Shown: positions 12,200 to 23,994 of the stretch, piece by piece
Layout of the letters: each line of letters starts with the position of its first letter
Numbering within the stretch: position 1 is the stretch's first letter
Assembly (NCBI GenBank): GCA_035578175.1
Contig: JAQMRL010000006.1
Coordinates: 33,783,893 to 33,847,892 of the forward strand
DNA length: 64,000 bases
Reading direction: 5' to 3'
Source of the DNA: Catonia carolina
Lineage: Eukaryota > Arthropoda > Insecta > Hemiptera > Achilidae
The notes under the pieces: generated by a model
Told to the model about the DNA's origin: nothing
The model's input: only the letters and a program-made list of their open reading frames with translations
Databases searched by the model: none
Translations under genes and position numbers: made by a program

Positions 12200-12640
12200 C
12201 AAATTTTACAACTGTTTTCTAGTGCTGCATCATTCTTTTTCGCGGCCTACCCACATCTCTTCGTCCTTTAGGAATGTAGTTCAGTGCTCGTTTCGCCCGT
12301 CGATGCTTACACCTTCGTATCAAATGCTTCTACCATTTCTCTCTGTAAGAACCAACTTTTTTCAAGAGAGGAAAAGGGAAAGAGAGAGATAGAGAGGTAA
12401 ATAGGCACGAATTTCCTCACTCTTAATGTTACCTTTTAAACTACATTCTTAAACTCTTCTGAAGAAACGCTTTTCTGCCCTCTGGATTTGGGTTTCATCT
12501 TCTATTCCACGGACACGCGTAGGACTTACTACCGTAGAGGAATACTGTAACATCCGTAGTCTTGTAGAATTTTAACTGGGTTTCTTTTCGAACTCTGTTA
12601 CTTTCTTGTATATAGTTAGTTGGATTACTTCAAAATGACT
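12200..12640 (-). pseudogene. Probable RTE-like LINE C-terminal fragment
   Basis: The minus strand around 12530-12600 reads QLKFYKTTDVTVFLYGS, matching the conserved region after the reverse transcriptase in RTE-like LINEs (KFYK...LYGSE). Beyond it the frame is broken by stops and a GA-rich simple repeat (about 12365-12398). Confidence 0.45.
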
Positions 12641-12819
12641 TCAGATACTCATTCTGAACGGTGGAAGTGCCTAGGAGGTGGATCTCTCAAAACCTGGGGC
12701 TGGTGAATTAAATAAAATAATTAATTAATAATTAATTTGAATTAATTGAATTTAATTAATTTGAATAATTAATCATTTATTCGGTCACTAAATTAAAAGG
12801 CCGAATTACGTTGAAATGA

Positions 12820-13125
12820 GGATATTCGGTAGAGGACTAAATTAGTGGATGTAAAACAGCATTGTGTTATCGCTGAAATGGAAACTGGCCGGACATACAA
12901 TGAAACTGATGAATTATCGATGGAACAAGTGGTTCAGTAGTAGAAGGCCTAGCCGTGGAAGAGGAAAAGAGATCATCTGCAAATACGGTGGAAAGATGTC
13001 TTAAAACTGGTGGCCAAATTTAATTGGGCAGGAATACCGCAGAGCATAGGTTGTGGAGGCAAACAAGATAGACTTGTATACAACATTGGTTGACGGTTGG
13101 CTGATAATGAATAATAATAAGAAGA
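12820..13125 (+). pseudogene. Decayed LINE tail
   Basis: Translated pieces include an Arg-rich segment with HLQIRWKDVLKLVAK, resembling the GRPRRRW..D segment near LINE ORF2 C-termini. The fragment ends in an AATAATAATAAGAAGAAG tail. Several stops and frame changes are present. AT-rich low-complexity DNA (12715-12785) precedes it. Confidence 0.45.
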
Positions 13126-13149
13126 AGCAACTAAATGCAAGATTCTTTA

Positions 13150-13610
13150 ATTTTTGTTTGACCCACAAGAAATAAGTGTGCCGAATTACGTCTGTCTTCG
13201 CAATCAGAAAGTTTGAAAGTTAGGGTTGGAGTGAATGATAAAGAGGTTTGCATTTATACATCATACGTCCCGAAAAAAATTGTCACAAGTAAAAAAAAGA
13301 AAAGAAAAATCGTTTTATTGCATAATAAAATAATGAAGTAAATTTGAGAGTAATATCCACCGTGAAAAGAGTACGAAAGTGTTTATTAAATTCACAGGGA
13401 ACTTACATCTTTTTTTCCAAACTACTTGTTTTGAAGAGTTTGCTTATTGTCAGGGAAAAGTGTATTGTATCAAGTTGACTCGCTTTTATCTGCAAACTGT
13501 TTTAGGTGATTTTGTTTTCTCTTAACAGAAAAAAGTATTATTTTGACTTAGTACTGTTATATTCGAAATGTAATGGTTGTTTGAGATATGACTGACGGGG
13601 AACAGGGTAT
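13150..13610. other. Spacer, nothing recognised
   Basis: No shared repeat or coding signal is visible. Confidence 0.4.
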
Positions 13611-13617
13611 TATTATT

Positions 13618-13850
13618 AGTTGCATCTTAGCTATACAGAAATTTTGTACCAGTTACCAAACAAGACTTGAAAATCATCAGAATCCAGAAGCCATCAATCT
13701 CCTAGACAACAGTGGAACACACAGAAGACTATGCAGACTACACCCTACAGATTTATTTTAATATGTGATTGTGTAATTTATTTTACATTCCTGGCAAGAT
13801 CACTTCAACAAAATGGGAAATTTTATAGAGTAATACCAAGGGGTATTACT
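13618..13850 (+). pseudogene. Jockey-type LINE C-terminal end
   Basis: The plus frame from about 13625 reads FCTSYQ then RLENHQNPEAINLLDNSG and RRLCRLHPTDL before a stop. This is the usual jockey ORF2 ending (R L..H.N..A..LLDN....RRL.R....DL). It is only the last about 45 codons plus a 3' untranslated stretch, and not the same copy type as the one at 8433. Confidence 0.6.
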
Positions 13851-14001
13851 TACTCAAGATTTATACTTACAACACATCTACTCATTGTTCTATGAGAGCA
13901 GATCGTAGATTTACAGTTATTCAAAAAAAAAAAGAAAAAAAAGTTGCATCAATATTCTTCGGAAAGTATTTGAATATTTATGAGTATATATTTTTTTTAA
14001 G

Positions 14002-14390
14002 TTGCCCATAACAAACAGGTGGAGTGTCAAATTATTTACACTCAATCTGTTCGTTGTAGGCCTAAAATTAATAGTTCTGTTTCTTATCATATAGTCAGAC
14101 AATTATATGACTGAATCATTTAAGAACAGAAGAGGTAGAGGTGCAAAAGACACTAATCAGAGTTGTCTCCTCTGTAATAATGAATTTCATTATACAGCCA
14201 GACCATGTGTTGAATGAAGTGGAGGTGTCATTTGCAAAGTGCAAAATATGTGCTGTTCAGAGGGCCCGGCATGCTGATAAGCGTACTTTTCCACTCGGTG
14301 AGGAGGGCATCGTAAACCACCTCACACCTCGTTCAACTTCGTAAAACCTCCACAGGTTCAAACCAGCCTTTCAGGTAATGACCTAAAGAA
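14002..14390 (+). repeat. Family B retroposon, full length
   Basis: Runs from TGCCCATAACAAACAGGTGG to GTAATGACCTAAAGAACA. The 67-codon frame inside (14141-14344) is repeat sequence; the same frame is broken in other copies. Confidence 0.85.
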
Positions 14391-14484
14391 CATATTTTTT
14401 AAAGAATGATCCATTTTGTCTTCTTAATACCCTTTTCTTCTAAAATTGTATCAAGTAATATATTTTTGTATTGTTATTTAAAAA

Positions 14485-15404
14485 TCTGGTGTGAAACACT
14501 CACACAACTTTCTCTTGCCAATGCAAATAATTAACAATAAACCTAACATTATTAATAAAATATTAGAAATAATTATTTTAATCATGAGTGAATGACGCAA
14601 AATGAAAATCGAACTCAGTTTGGCTTTAAAATACGGAAAATCACTCTTTCACGCTAAACTAGGCTCTGTAGAAAAAAATTCTTTAAATAAAAGTCGTAGA
14701 TCTTTTAATTTTCTATAAATTTTATTTCATACACTTTTGTCGTAAAATGCGTACTAAAGCCGAAATATTAAAGAAATCAATTTTTCACACGTTTTCGTGA
14801 GAAAAAACAGAAAATCGCTAATTACCGCTAAATTAAGCGTTATACAAAAAAATGTTTGAAATAAAAGTTGTAGAATTTTAAATTCTCTACAACTTTTGTT
14901 ATATACATTTTTGCGCTGAAATGCATATTAAAGCCGTAATCTTAAAAAAAACAAAGTTTTTACGTAAAAACACCCTTACCAAGAATTTCAACCAAGATGG
15001 CGCCTACCCTATCTTGTAGAGAATAAAAAATTGAGTAAACCAGGTGATTTTTAAAAAAAATCGTAGGACCAGTTTTTGAGAAAATCGCAAAAAAGTAAAA
15101 AATTACACGAATAAACTATTACTTCCGGTTGACCGATTTTGATGAAAATGTTCGTGTCGGGTCCGGTAGTGGTATGTAACTGAAGTTTCAAGTTTCAAGT
15201 TCGTACATTGTTCCGTTCTTGAGATATTCTGTTCACACACACACACACACAGAGAGAGAGACGCACACACAGACCAATCGCTAAAAACATGTTTTTGGGT
15301 TCAGGGGGTCTGAAAACGTATAGATCCGGTGAAAACTCGATTTCGAAAAATCGACATGAAAACAATACTTTCCTTCCTATATATTCATATAGGCAAGAGA
15401 AAGT
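14485..15404 (+). repeat. Family A repeat, full-length reference copy
   Basis: This is the most complete copy, about 920 bp. It contains the 5' hairpin GGTGTGAAACACTCACAC and two related modules that each begin AAAAGTTGTAGA and include AAATGC.TA.TAAAGCCG. Then come the CTACCCTATCTTGTAGAG block, the CCGGTTGACCGATTTTGATG block, a CA/GA microsatellite (about 15233-15275) and the 3' terminal hairpin. TAAAAAT occurs at both edges and could be a short TSD or a preference for A-rich targets. No coding capacity is seen. Confidence 0.9.
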
Positions 15405-16360
15405 AAAAATTATTTGTAAAAAAATGTGTAGGCCATTGTAAAAATGTATAGCAACATTCAGTATTCAGTATATAGTCCATAAGTTTGAAAATGCAGAAAG
15501 GAAAACACATTTAATGTTATATTGAAATTATAATTCCCAGTTGAGAAGGAGTAAAATCTTATTTCGGCTCTCTTGAAAAATTTTAATGTTTTATTGACTT
15601 GCAACTGTTTTCTTCGGGACGTAAGATATTTAGAAAACTTTTGTCTGTTTTACTAATAAGTTAAGGATATTTCTTAGGAAACTGGAAATATTTATTTTTA
15701 ATATACTTCAGTTATACGACTATTGCTATTAATTCAGTAGGTTCAACCAAACAAGAAAGACAACTAGTCATTGTGGTATCAGATATAATTTTTCCGTAAA
15801 TGGGGTTTAAGTTATATTCTCAATAAAATAATACATATTTCAAGTATTTCTGTAGACAGATAATTGATGGCTGAAATCGTTTACTTTTTTCCGCAATTGG
15901 AACTTGTCTTCATCTGATAATATTCTATCAGTTCCTATTCGAAAGCCATTATTGATGTCAAGTGTCTTATGTACGCTTTATGGACTTTGTTCAACTTATT
16001 TTTGTAATAAGATAAAGGAAATTCATTTATTAAATAATTCTGTTCGATGTCTGTGTGACATTAATTAAATTCTTGATCGGTTACCTGTAGCAAGTTAATG
16101 CTACAGAAATTCGCAATTATCGCTTCATGAATTTTTTATAAAAATTAAAATCATATTTTCAACGGTTTGATGCTGTACCAGTCATAAAATCGCAAATATT
16201 TAATAATAGTGGTATATAATAACGCTTGAGCAATGTGTCCATCTACTTGGAATAATAATTTAAAGCATTTACATTTAAATACATTTACATTGATTGCAAA
16301 GTACGAAGTCTTATGTTCGATTCTCAGCCAGGGTCTTGAAAATTTTAAACCTTAATGTTA
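15405..16360. other. Spacer with a tRNA-like B box scrap
   Basis: A B-box-like GTTCGATTCTCAGCC sits at about 16316-16330, possibly the remnant of a SINE head. Nothing else is recognised. Confidence 0.35.
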
Positions 16361-16784
16361 TTGTTTAGGTCAACAGCCGATAGGCTGGTTTGAACATCTA
16401 GAGGTTTTACTACGTGAAAACGAGGAGTGAGGTGGTTTACTATTGTCTTCCTCACTGAGTTGAAAGAGTATGCTTATCAGCATCCCAGGCCCTCCAAAAA
16501 GTACTCACGTTCACCCTGCAAATGACACCTTCACTTCATTCATCACAGGGTCTGACTGTAAAGTGAAATTCGTTACTTTCAGAGGAGATAACTCTGACTA
16601 GTGTCTTTTACACCTCTACCTCTTCTGTTCTTAAATAGTTCAGTCATATTATTATATGACTGAATAGTTCAGGCTATAGTTGGCTGACTATGTGAACGAA
16701 ACAGAAATATTTTTTGTAGCCCTGGAACCAACAGATCGAGTGCAATTAATTTACACTCCACCTGCCCGTTATGGGCAATAAACC
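16361..16784 (-). repeat. Family B retroposon, full length
   Basis: The plus strand reads TTGTTTAGGTCAACAGCCGA through to CTGCCCGTTATGGGCAA, the reverse of the family. It is slightly longer than average because of a short local duplication around ATATTATTATATGACTGAATAG (about 16645-16670). Confidence 0.85.
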
Positions 16785-16789
16785 TTAAT

Positions 16790-17150
16790 ACCCACCAATT
16801 ATTTTCCAAAAGAAAAAAACTGTAATTTCTAAGGATTAACCAGTTTTTTCTACTATAAAAACTGTTAAAAACTAAAGAATTTAGCTTGTCGTATAAACTT
16901 CAATTGCAACAGTTCTCTGCTGTGAATTAGTAAAATTTTGCTCTGTACTGAATGATATGTTGTTTACGAGCGGCTAACAAACATAGGTTGCAGCTGTACT
17001 GACCAAAGTAGAACAAAATACCAAATTCGTAAGTTGCTCTTTGGGTGAGTTGATTAATTCAACTGGCATAAATTATGTTAAGTAAGATCCAATAACTTTG
17101 CATGGTGACCTAATTAACAGTTAATCGTGAACGAACTTCACTGAGGATCA
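16790..17150. other. Spacer, nothing recognised
   Basis: No shared repeat or coding signal is visible. Confidence 0.4.
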
Positions 17151-17700
17151 TCATCATCTGTCAAAGATTAAGCTCAGTGGCCTGTTCCTTGGATCCATAT
17201 CTTTTTAGGTCTTCCCAAGACTCGTTTCCCTCTAGGTTTATATTTCCATCCTTGTAGAGGAAGTCTATGTGCTGGCATGTGAGGTAACTGGTTGGGCCAA
17301 TTTCTCTTTTTTTTTAACTCGGTGACTGAATATTTATACTCAGCGCGTATAGTTTCGTTATGTAATTATCTAACCGAGTACAACCTTTGACTCCCAGCAA
17401 AAATCTCATTTCAACAGCCTAAATACGAGATTCATTCCTCTTTAGTGAAACCCTTGTTTCACTCCCATATGTTATGCGTGGTACAGCCATTGCTCTATAA
17501 AATTTCATTTTGGGTGTCCTGTCTCGTCTTCTTTTTTTGTCCTGAGAATAGAATTGTATACAGTGCTGAATTTTGTCAGTTTCTCCCTCACGTCATCATC
17601 TTTGTCATAAAAAATCTTGCATCTAAAATATTTAATATCTCGAACTTGTTCTATAGTTTGGTTGCCAAGTAAAATTTTTGAGCGGACGGCCATCTTCCCT
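17150..17700 (-). pseudogene. RTE-like LINE C-terminal fragment
   Basis: The minus-strand frame (17505-17693) contains IEQVRDIKYFRCKIFYDKDD and KLTKFSTVYNSILRT. These match the conserved post-RT block of RTE-like LINEs (IEQV..F.YLG...S...DV..KL.KF....G.I.RT). In shifted frames downstream, MAVP..TYGSET and LLGVKGCTRLD follow, again as in that family. Frameshifts and stops show it is dead. The 5' reverse transcriptase core is missing. Confidence 0.75.
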
Positions 17701-17704
17701 TGAA

Positions 17705-18195
17705 TACCTTAATATTTCATTTTTCTGCCGATATTCGCATATTAAACTCTGTGCTAATGTTGTGCAACTTTTAAATGGCATATTGGAACCAATTACGGCA
17801 TAATTGAATTTAGGAAATTTTATTACAAACCTGAGTTAACTAATCTATTCTAAATTGTTAAAATCTTATCAATATAAATATTAAAAATAACGTCGGAGAC
17901 TTCACTAGGGATCCCTGCTGAAATTCTTGTCAACTTCATATAAAACAAAAAACAGCAAAACACAGCAATCGAATTTGTTGGTCCCGAAAACAAAATCATA
18001 AAAGCTCAAAAAATCTGAAGTTATACCATCTGGAAAATAATTTTATTTATGATTTTCGTATTATTTTTTAGGGATTTTGAGGACATGATTTTTTTTGTTT
18101 TCATCACTCTCACATATTAAATTATTTACGTTCCAATTCATATTACCACTACACTAAAGATCCTGTATTAGATGGTCTGTACATTAAAATATATG
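17705..18195. other. Spacer, nothing recognised
   Basis: AT-rich. No repeat shared with the window. Confidence 0.4.
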
Positions 18196-18196
18196 T

Positions 18197-19610
18197 TAAA
18201 ATAAATAAATAAATCTTTATTTGTCAGCGACCGAAAAAGGAATAGACATCGTCAAATACAGTTATACGTACGTTTAAATCTGCTTTACCAAACAATTTTT
18301 GTTTACAATTTTAAGTGTTCACTAAAACAAAAAAATAACTTGTTCATAAAATAAGATTTAAAATAAGACTTAGATTGTACATTGGATTTCTAAGTTATTT
18401 ATTTACACTAACAATTTTCATTATTCTAAATTCTTCACAAATTAAATTTAAAAAGCATTCCTTTTAAGATAATTTAGGAACTTCCGATCAGAATAAAATG
18501 CATGTTTTGTTAAAAAACCTTTTACTTTCCGATCAAAGTTTTTTAAATTAAGGAGTCTTATTTTAAATGGTATCTGCTGAAAAACCTAACGGAATCGTAG
18601 TGAATTCCTTTCGAGAACTTTAGAGTTCTATATTGTTCAATTTTTGAAGTCATCATTGCGTCGATGTTATAAATTATTTTTTTTGTAAATAACACATTTT
18701 CATTTTCGCGAATTTTAAAATTTCATATATATATATAATTAGAGCTAGTAATAAATAAAATATAATATAAAATATATAAAAAATATATATTAAAAGTTGA
18801 AGAAGGATCCTTAGAACTTGCATCGAAAGAGACACGAAGTAGATGGAGAATGGAGATTATTACCAAATGAACAGGTCTACCAGGAGATCGAATCAGTAAT
18901 AGAAACGATGAGGAAAAAGAGGATATCCTTCTTTAGACATATAATCAGAACAAACCCAAAGATAGAATCACTAACCAAATAGTCAGAAAACTCTACCAGA
19001 AAAAGACAGAAGTAATATGGTTGAGAGAAATCAAGAAAGATATGGAAGAATTAGGCATCACCTTCGAAGATCTAGAAAATAAAACCGAATAGCTAAGACT
19101 ATTAAAAGATAAAAATATTAGATTCCAAGGAAAAGTAGATAAAAGAGAAAACAGGAAAGTGATCTTTTTAGAAGCAGAAAGGCAAAGAATATCTGCTAGA
19201 ATGAAAGAATACTGGAGGAAAATCAAAGAAAAAAACCAGAAGAGAGTGCCCAGAAATTCACTCTGATCCACTGCAGTCTCAAAAGGAAAAAAGAGACGGT
19301 AAAGGGAAAACATTGTATTTAACAAACAATCCTTTGCAACAATAATGCCTTCGAATGTTTGCAATAATTCTAATTGCGTATTTTCGTATGCAAAAAATCT
19401 TAAGGTGTTCGGTTGAGTTGCCCCACTCCGTGACTCCATAGCTGAGTACAGAGTGGAATAACGCAAAATAAGTATTTATCATATCTTCTTCCGACAAGAT
19501 TTTCCACAAAATAAAACACACTGAGCTAAGACGGTTCAATAGGTAAGATTATAGTATGTGATTTCCAGGTAAGGTTTTATCTATGTGGACGACCAGACCT
19601 TGGTGTCCGT
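18197..19610 (-). pseudogene. Non-LTR retrotransposon 3' end, split by another LINE
   Basis: On the minus strand the element runs from about 19610 toward 18197. The first part encodes YFALFHSVLSYGVTEWGNST and KYAIRIIANI, a motif pair found near the C-terminus of several insect LINE ORF2 proteins (YFAL.HS.L.YG...WG...KRAIR.I). The downstream part (18420-18720) encodes a broken tail with IPFKIRLLNLKNF and AFYSDRKFL. It ends in an ATTT-type tail (18197-18220). A plus-strand LINE fragment lies at about 18760-19285. The sister copy at 23636-24340 lacks that insert. The plus and minus frames of 60-157 codons here are antisense shadows. Confidence 0.75.
18760..19285 (+). pseudogene. LINE C-terminal fragment nested in a minus-strand LINE
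   Basis: The plus translation includes ITNQIVRKLYQKKTEVIWLR, EIKKDMEELGI and MKEYWRKIKEKN. It belongs to the Lys/Arg-rich C-terminal ends seen in insect LINE ORF2 proteins (R.T..I.......KT...W..E..KDLEELGI...D.....FR.K). It is broken by stops. It interrupts the minus-strand LINE directly after an AT microsatellite. No clear TSD is readable. Confidence 0.6.
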
Positions 19611-19614
19611 TACT

Positions 19615-20412
19615 TTTTTTTAAAATATTTCGTTACTTTTTTAAAAATATTTCCGTTAAAATAGATAATCTGTGGTCATTTACGACCATGAAGTTTAAAT
19701 ATAAATTAAATATATTAAATCTTAGCAGAAAAAACGGAATTACTTCCCCATATTATACGCAAAAACTAATGATTATCTGTTGTAACATGATCAGGGTATT
19801 ACAATTTATGTAAGGTCTGTACATCAGGAAATTGTATAATTGTGATTTAATTAATTATAGATTAATTGGATTGGTTTAATTAAGCTCATAATAAATTATT
19901 AGCAAATATTATAGTAGTATCAAAATTTCTCACGCATTATAACCAATGTATGTTAATAATAATAAAAATAGATCATGCCATATCTGGCAACGATAACCTG
20001 TTTCGACAGGACGCGATTCTGTGTTTTTAAAGTTCGTTACAGAAGATCGAGCGTCACCACATAATTCTGTAACGATGATCTTACCCGATCATTCTCTACC
20101 CGTCACTCTCTTACAAAATCATCCTCTCTTTTCCTAAACTGGTTCCATATACGACACTTATCTACGGCTGGGAATTTTATTCCTGGGAAATATCGATACA
20201 GCCTATCCGATCAATTATTAAATTCTAAAATAATCAAACATCATCTGAAATTTATTTGCCCTTGTTTCTTTAAATTACGGTACATGTCAAATACGGACAG
20301 AATGTCAGTATCTTTAACATTCTCATGTAACAAAATTTCAACATATTACATTTTTTACCTTAATTTCTCATTTTTTATTAATTTTTCTGGTTTATTGATT
20401 TATATAGGAATA
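19615..20412. other. Spacer with one short inverted repeat
   Basis: Arms TCGTTACAGAA (20034-20044) and TTCTGTAACGA (20065-20075) with a 20-base loop. Otherwise nothing is recognised. Confidence 0.45.
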
Positions 20413-20414
20413 AT

Positions 20415-20935
20415 CTGTTTTGAACACACACACAACGTTTTCTTGCCAATGTAAATAATGAACAATATTACCTAATATTAGTAATAAAACATTAGAAATA
20501 AACAAAAAACTAACCCCAAAAACAAAACCTTATTTTAATCATGAGTAACTGATGCAAAAAGAAAATCAACCTTAGTTTAGCCTAACTTTAGTTTGTTAAT
20601 ACAAAAAAATCACTCTTTCACGCTAAACTAGGCTCTGTAAAGTAAAATGCTTAAATAACAGTTGGCCGGCCGCATTGGTGTAGTTGGTAACGTTCTCGTC
20701 TCTCATCATGCGGTCTTGGGTTCGAATTTCACTCAGGCACAGCATATTTTCATACGTTACAAATAATCATTTCATCCTTCACAGTTGCAACCCAACGCTG
20801 TCGCTCATGACCACAGTAGTTGATGTGACGTTAAATAAACGAAGCAAAAAAAAAAATTAGAGATCTATCTTGTAATTTACTATAAATTTTATTGTATAAT
20901 TTTTTGTAAATTTTATTCCTAAAACACCGAAATTT
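20415..20935 (+). repeat. Family A repeat, 5' part with nested SINE-D
   Basis: Family A runs from a degraded 5' hairpin to about 20663, is interrupted by SINE-D (20664-20856), and resumes with GATCTATCTTGTAATTTACT before fading at about 20935. Confidence 0.7.
20664..20856 (+). repeat. SINE-D, full length
   Basis: Head GGCCGGCCGCATTGGTGTAG contains an A box (GGTGTAGTTGG); the B box is GGGTTCGAATTTC. The body includes CATACGTTACAAATAATCAT. The tail is GTGACGTTAAATAAACGAAG followed by A-rich sequence. It lacks a second cloverleaf-compatible arm beyond the head, so it is a SINE and not a tRNA gene. Confidence 0.85.
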
Positions 20936-21529
20936 GTAATTAGTTATTTTACATATTAAATTAATTATGCATTTTATTATTTTGGTTTTTAAGTTTATTT
21001 AAAAACCAGATAAATCCGAATTCCGTTTCAAAACCAGCCACATCCACATACAGTATGTGAAATTTCTCTTCTACGGTCATTAGAAAATAAAAATTCATTA
21101 TGTAAAATCCTCTACCCTAATGCTATTTCTCAAGTAAGCCACAATGTTTTATAATTTCATATATTTGAAAGAAACTTTTTCCGGTCTTATGAAAAATTTA
21201 CATTTTTAGAAGTATCTACTTTTGTAACTAGACGATTTAATTGGCCTTACACTAAAAAATATGATTTTGTTTTCAGTTAAAATTAATTTTACGAAGTTTC
21301 CTTTGGTTTCTGATTCTGAACAGTAATTTTATTAAAAAAATAATTTATTATAATACGAAAACCTATTTTTTTGCTGTATAAGATTTTTCATTCCCGAAAT
21401 CTAAACTAAAACCTAGAACGTTTTATTTAACAGTCTAATCATGTACCAAAAAACCACTAAGGTAAAAATACTTTTATGTACAAAGATTTAACGTTAAAAA
21501 TAGTATGAGTTAACCAGAAAATCCAATTT
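20936..21529. other. AT-rich spacer, nothing recognised
   Basis: No shared repeat or coding signal is visible. Confidence 0.45.
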
Positions 21530-22368
21530 TTACGTTCTCTTTCCGTATGAATATATAGGAAGGAAAGTATTGTTTTCATGTCGATTTTCCGAAATCGAGT
21601 TTTCACCGGATCTACACGATTTCAGACCCTCAGAACCCCAAAAAATGTTTTTAGCGATTCGTCTGTGTGTGTGTGAACAGAATATATCAAAAACGGAACA
21701 TTGTACAAACTTAAAACTTGCAACTTAAGTTAGATACTACTAGAAGACCAGACACGAACATTTTCATCAAAATCGGTCAACCGAAGTAGTAGTTTATTCG
21801 TAATTTTTCCCTTTTGCGATTTTCTCAGAAACGGCTCCTACGATTTGTTTAAAAATCGCGTCATTTACTGCATTTTTTATTCTCTACAAGATAGGGTAGG
21901 CGCCATGTCTGCTGAAATTTTGGGGGAGGTTGTTTTTTCGTAAAGAAGTTTTCTTTTAAGATTGCGACTTGAATATGCATTTAAGTGTAAAAATGTATTT
22001 AATAAAAGTTGTACAGAATTTAAAATCCTACAACTTTTATTTCAAACATTTTTTTGTATAACGCTTAGTTTAGCGGTAATTAGTAAAAAAGTATTTAATC
22101 AAATTTGTAGGGATTAAAAGATCTACAACTTTTATTTCGAGCATTTTTCTCTACAGAGCATAGTTCAACGTGAAAGAGTGATTTTCTGTATTTTTAAGCC
22201 AAACAGGTTGATTTTCATTTTGCGTCTTTAACTCATGATTAAAATTAGGTTATATTTATTGAGGTTATTTTTTTATTTATTTTTAATGTTTTATTTTTAA
22301 TGATAGGTTATATTGTTAATTATTTGCGTTGGTAAGAGAAAGTTGTGTGAATGTTTCACAACAAATTT
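21530..22368 (-). repeat. Family A repeat, near full length
   Basis: Runs on the + strand from ACGTTCTCTTTCCGTATGAA to GTGAATGTTTCACAACAAAT. It has a short TG tract at 21661-21676 in the conserved place. Part of the internal module repeat is deleted. AATTTTT flanks both ends. Confidence 0.85.
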
Positions 22369-22376
22369 TTTCTTTA

Positions 22377-22503
22377 TTTTTTACGTCCGGTTGTTTTCAA
22401 ATTTCAGCTAATGTGAAAAAATGCTAGACCTGAATGGGATTTGAACCCGAGACCCCTGCGTAGATGGCAGTTGCGCTAACCACTACGCCAACGAGCCAGC
22501 CCG
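22377..22503 (-). repeat. SINE-E, tRNA-headed SINE
   Basis: On the minus strand the head GGGCTGGCTCGTTGGCGTAG carries an A box (TGGCGTAGTGG) and the B box is GGTTCAAATCCC. The tail is ACCGGACGTAAAAAATAAAG. It directly abuts the Family A copy. Confidence 0.75.
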
Positions 22504-22504
22504 T

Positions 22505-23419
22505 CTAATCCAATAAGTGATCTAATCCAATTATTAGACCACTTGGCTACAGTCCAATCAATACCTATTAACTTTTTTCAAGATAAAATTGAAATGAAAT
22601 AGAATACCGTGAGATAATCATGGGAATCTGAATACAATTTTAATATTACATAGTCATTGTAAGATTAATATTAGTTAGGTTTTAGAAAAAGTAGACAAGA
22701 AGGCCTACATAAAAGTCATGAGAATAAAGTAACATAGACTGCATAAATAAAAATAAAAATCTATAAATTCTAGAGTATTAAATTAATTTAACAACTTAAA
22801 CACAAAAGATATTTTTAAATAATAATTATTTAAAGAGAACAAAAAAAAATAATATAAAAGTAACATTGAAAAGAAAATATTTTATTCACTTTATATATTT
22901 GATATTTTAATGATATTTAAAATAAGTAAAAGAAAATTATTTAACAAAATTATACGTTTCTTTACTTATCTTCATATTCTCTTGTCTATTACAGTATCCT
23001 TTTAATTCTTTTATTCAAGGTAGCTAAACTAAAATGTAGTAAATATCTATTCAGTTCTACTGTCTGAAAGCGTCGCGCACATTATAATTACACCTTTCAG
23101 TCGTTACTATAATAATGCTTCATAGAGAAAAGTGATATTTTTCTAACTGATCTTTTTTCCCAGACCGAATCACCAGGTAAAAAATCTTCATGATTATTAG
23201 GTTATATATATTTTATGTGTAACCAATAATTTTATTAATTGCAGAAATTATATCTTTTGTTTCTTTAAATTGAATAGATTATGGGTTACAAAATAAAATT
23301 CGTACCTTTTAACATAAAAAGGTCTACGGTTCGTTTCAATTTTTATAATAAAAATATAGTTCTTCGTATTTTACATTTGTTATGTTCATCCGAATTCGTT
23401 TTATTTTCATTTCTAAATA
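22505..23419. other. AT-rich spacer, nothing recognised
   Basis: No shared repeat or coding signal is visible. Confidence 0.45.
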
Positions 23420-23634
23420 ACCCACCGGTTTAATCTAGTGGTAAAGTTGTTATGACGTGTCTATTGTTTAACAGCTGATTTTCGGAGACAAAGATTTCAT
23501 AGTTTAAATCCTTGCAAACGCTACTTTTATATGAATTTGAATACTAGATACTAGTTACTGGTGTATTTTGATGGTTAGGTTTAAATTTAACATACTCTCC
23601 TAGGAATGGTCGGCTTGAATCTGTACAAAAATTC
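23420..23634 (+). repeat. SINE-C, diverged, 3'-truncated
   Basis: Begins ACCCACCGGTTTAATCTAGT and carries the ACAGCTGATTTTCGGAGACA block and the GGAATGGTCGGCTTGA block. It then merges into LINE sequence. The B box is eroded (AGTTTAAATCC). Confidence 0.75.
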
Positions 23635-23635
23635 T

Positions 23636-23945
23636 ACACAAATTACATTTAAAGAGCATTCCTTATAATATAACTTAAGAACTGATCAGAATAAAATACA
23701 TGTTTTTTTTTTAAAACCTTTGACTTCCCGATCAAAGATTTTTGAATTAAAAAGTCTTATTTTAGGTGGTAATCTGTTAAAAAATGGAACGGAACTGTAT
23801 TGAATTCCTTTCGAAAATTTTGAAGGTCTATATTTTTCAATTCTGAAGTCATCATTGTGTCGAGTTATGTTTTTTTGTTTTCGAGTTATTATGATTGTAC
23901 TCATTTTTTGTAAATAACACAGTGTTCCTTTTCGCGAATTTTAAA

Positions 23946-23994
<49 letters not shown>

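Noticed and set aside
18993..19466. 157-codon minus-strand frame, the longest in the window
   Set aside because: It reads antisense through a plus-strand LINE fragment and the wrong frame of a minus-strand LINE, and has no domain of its own.
22377..22503. Possible tRNA gene
   Set aside because: The A and B boxes are good, but the head runs into a SINE-E tail found in other copies; no clean acceptor-stem closure was seen.
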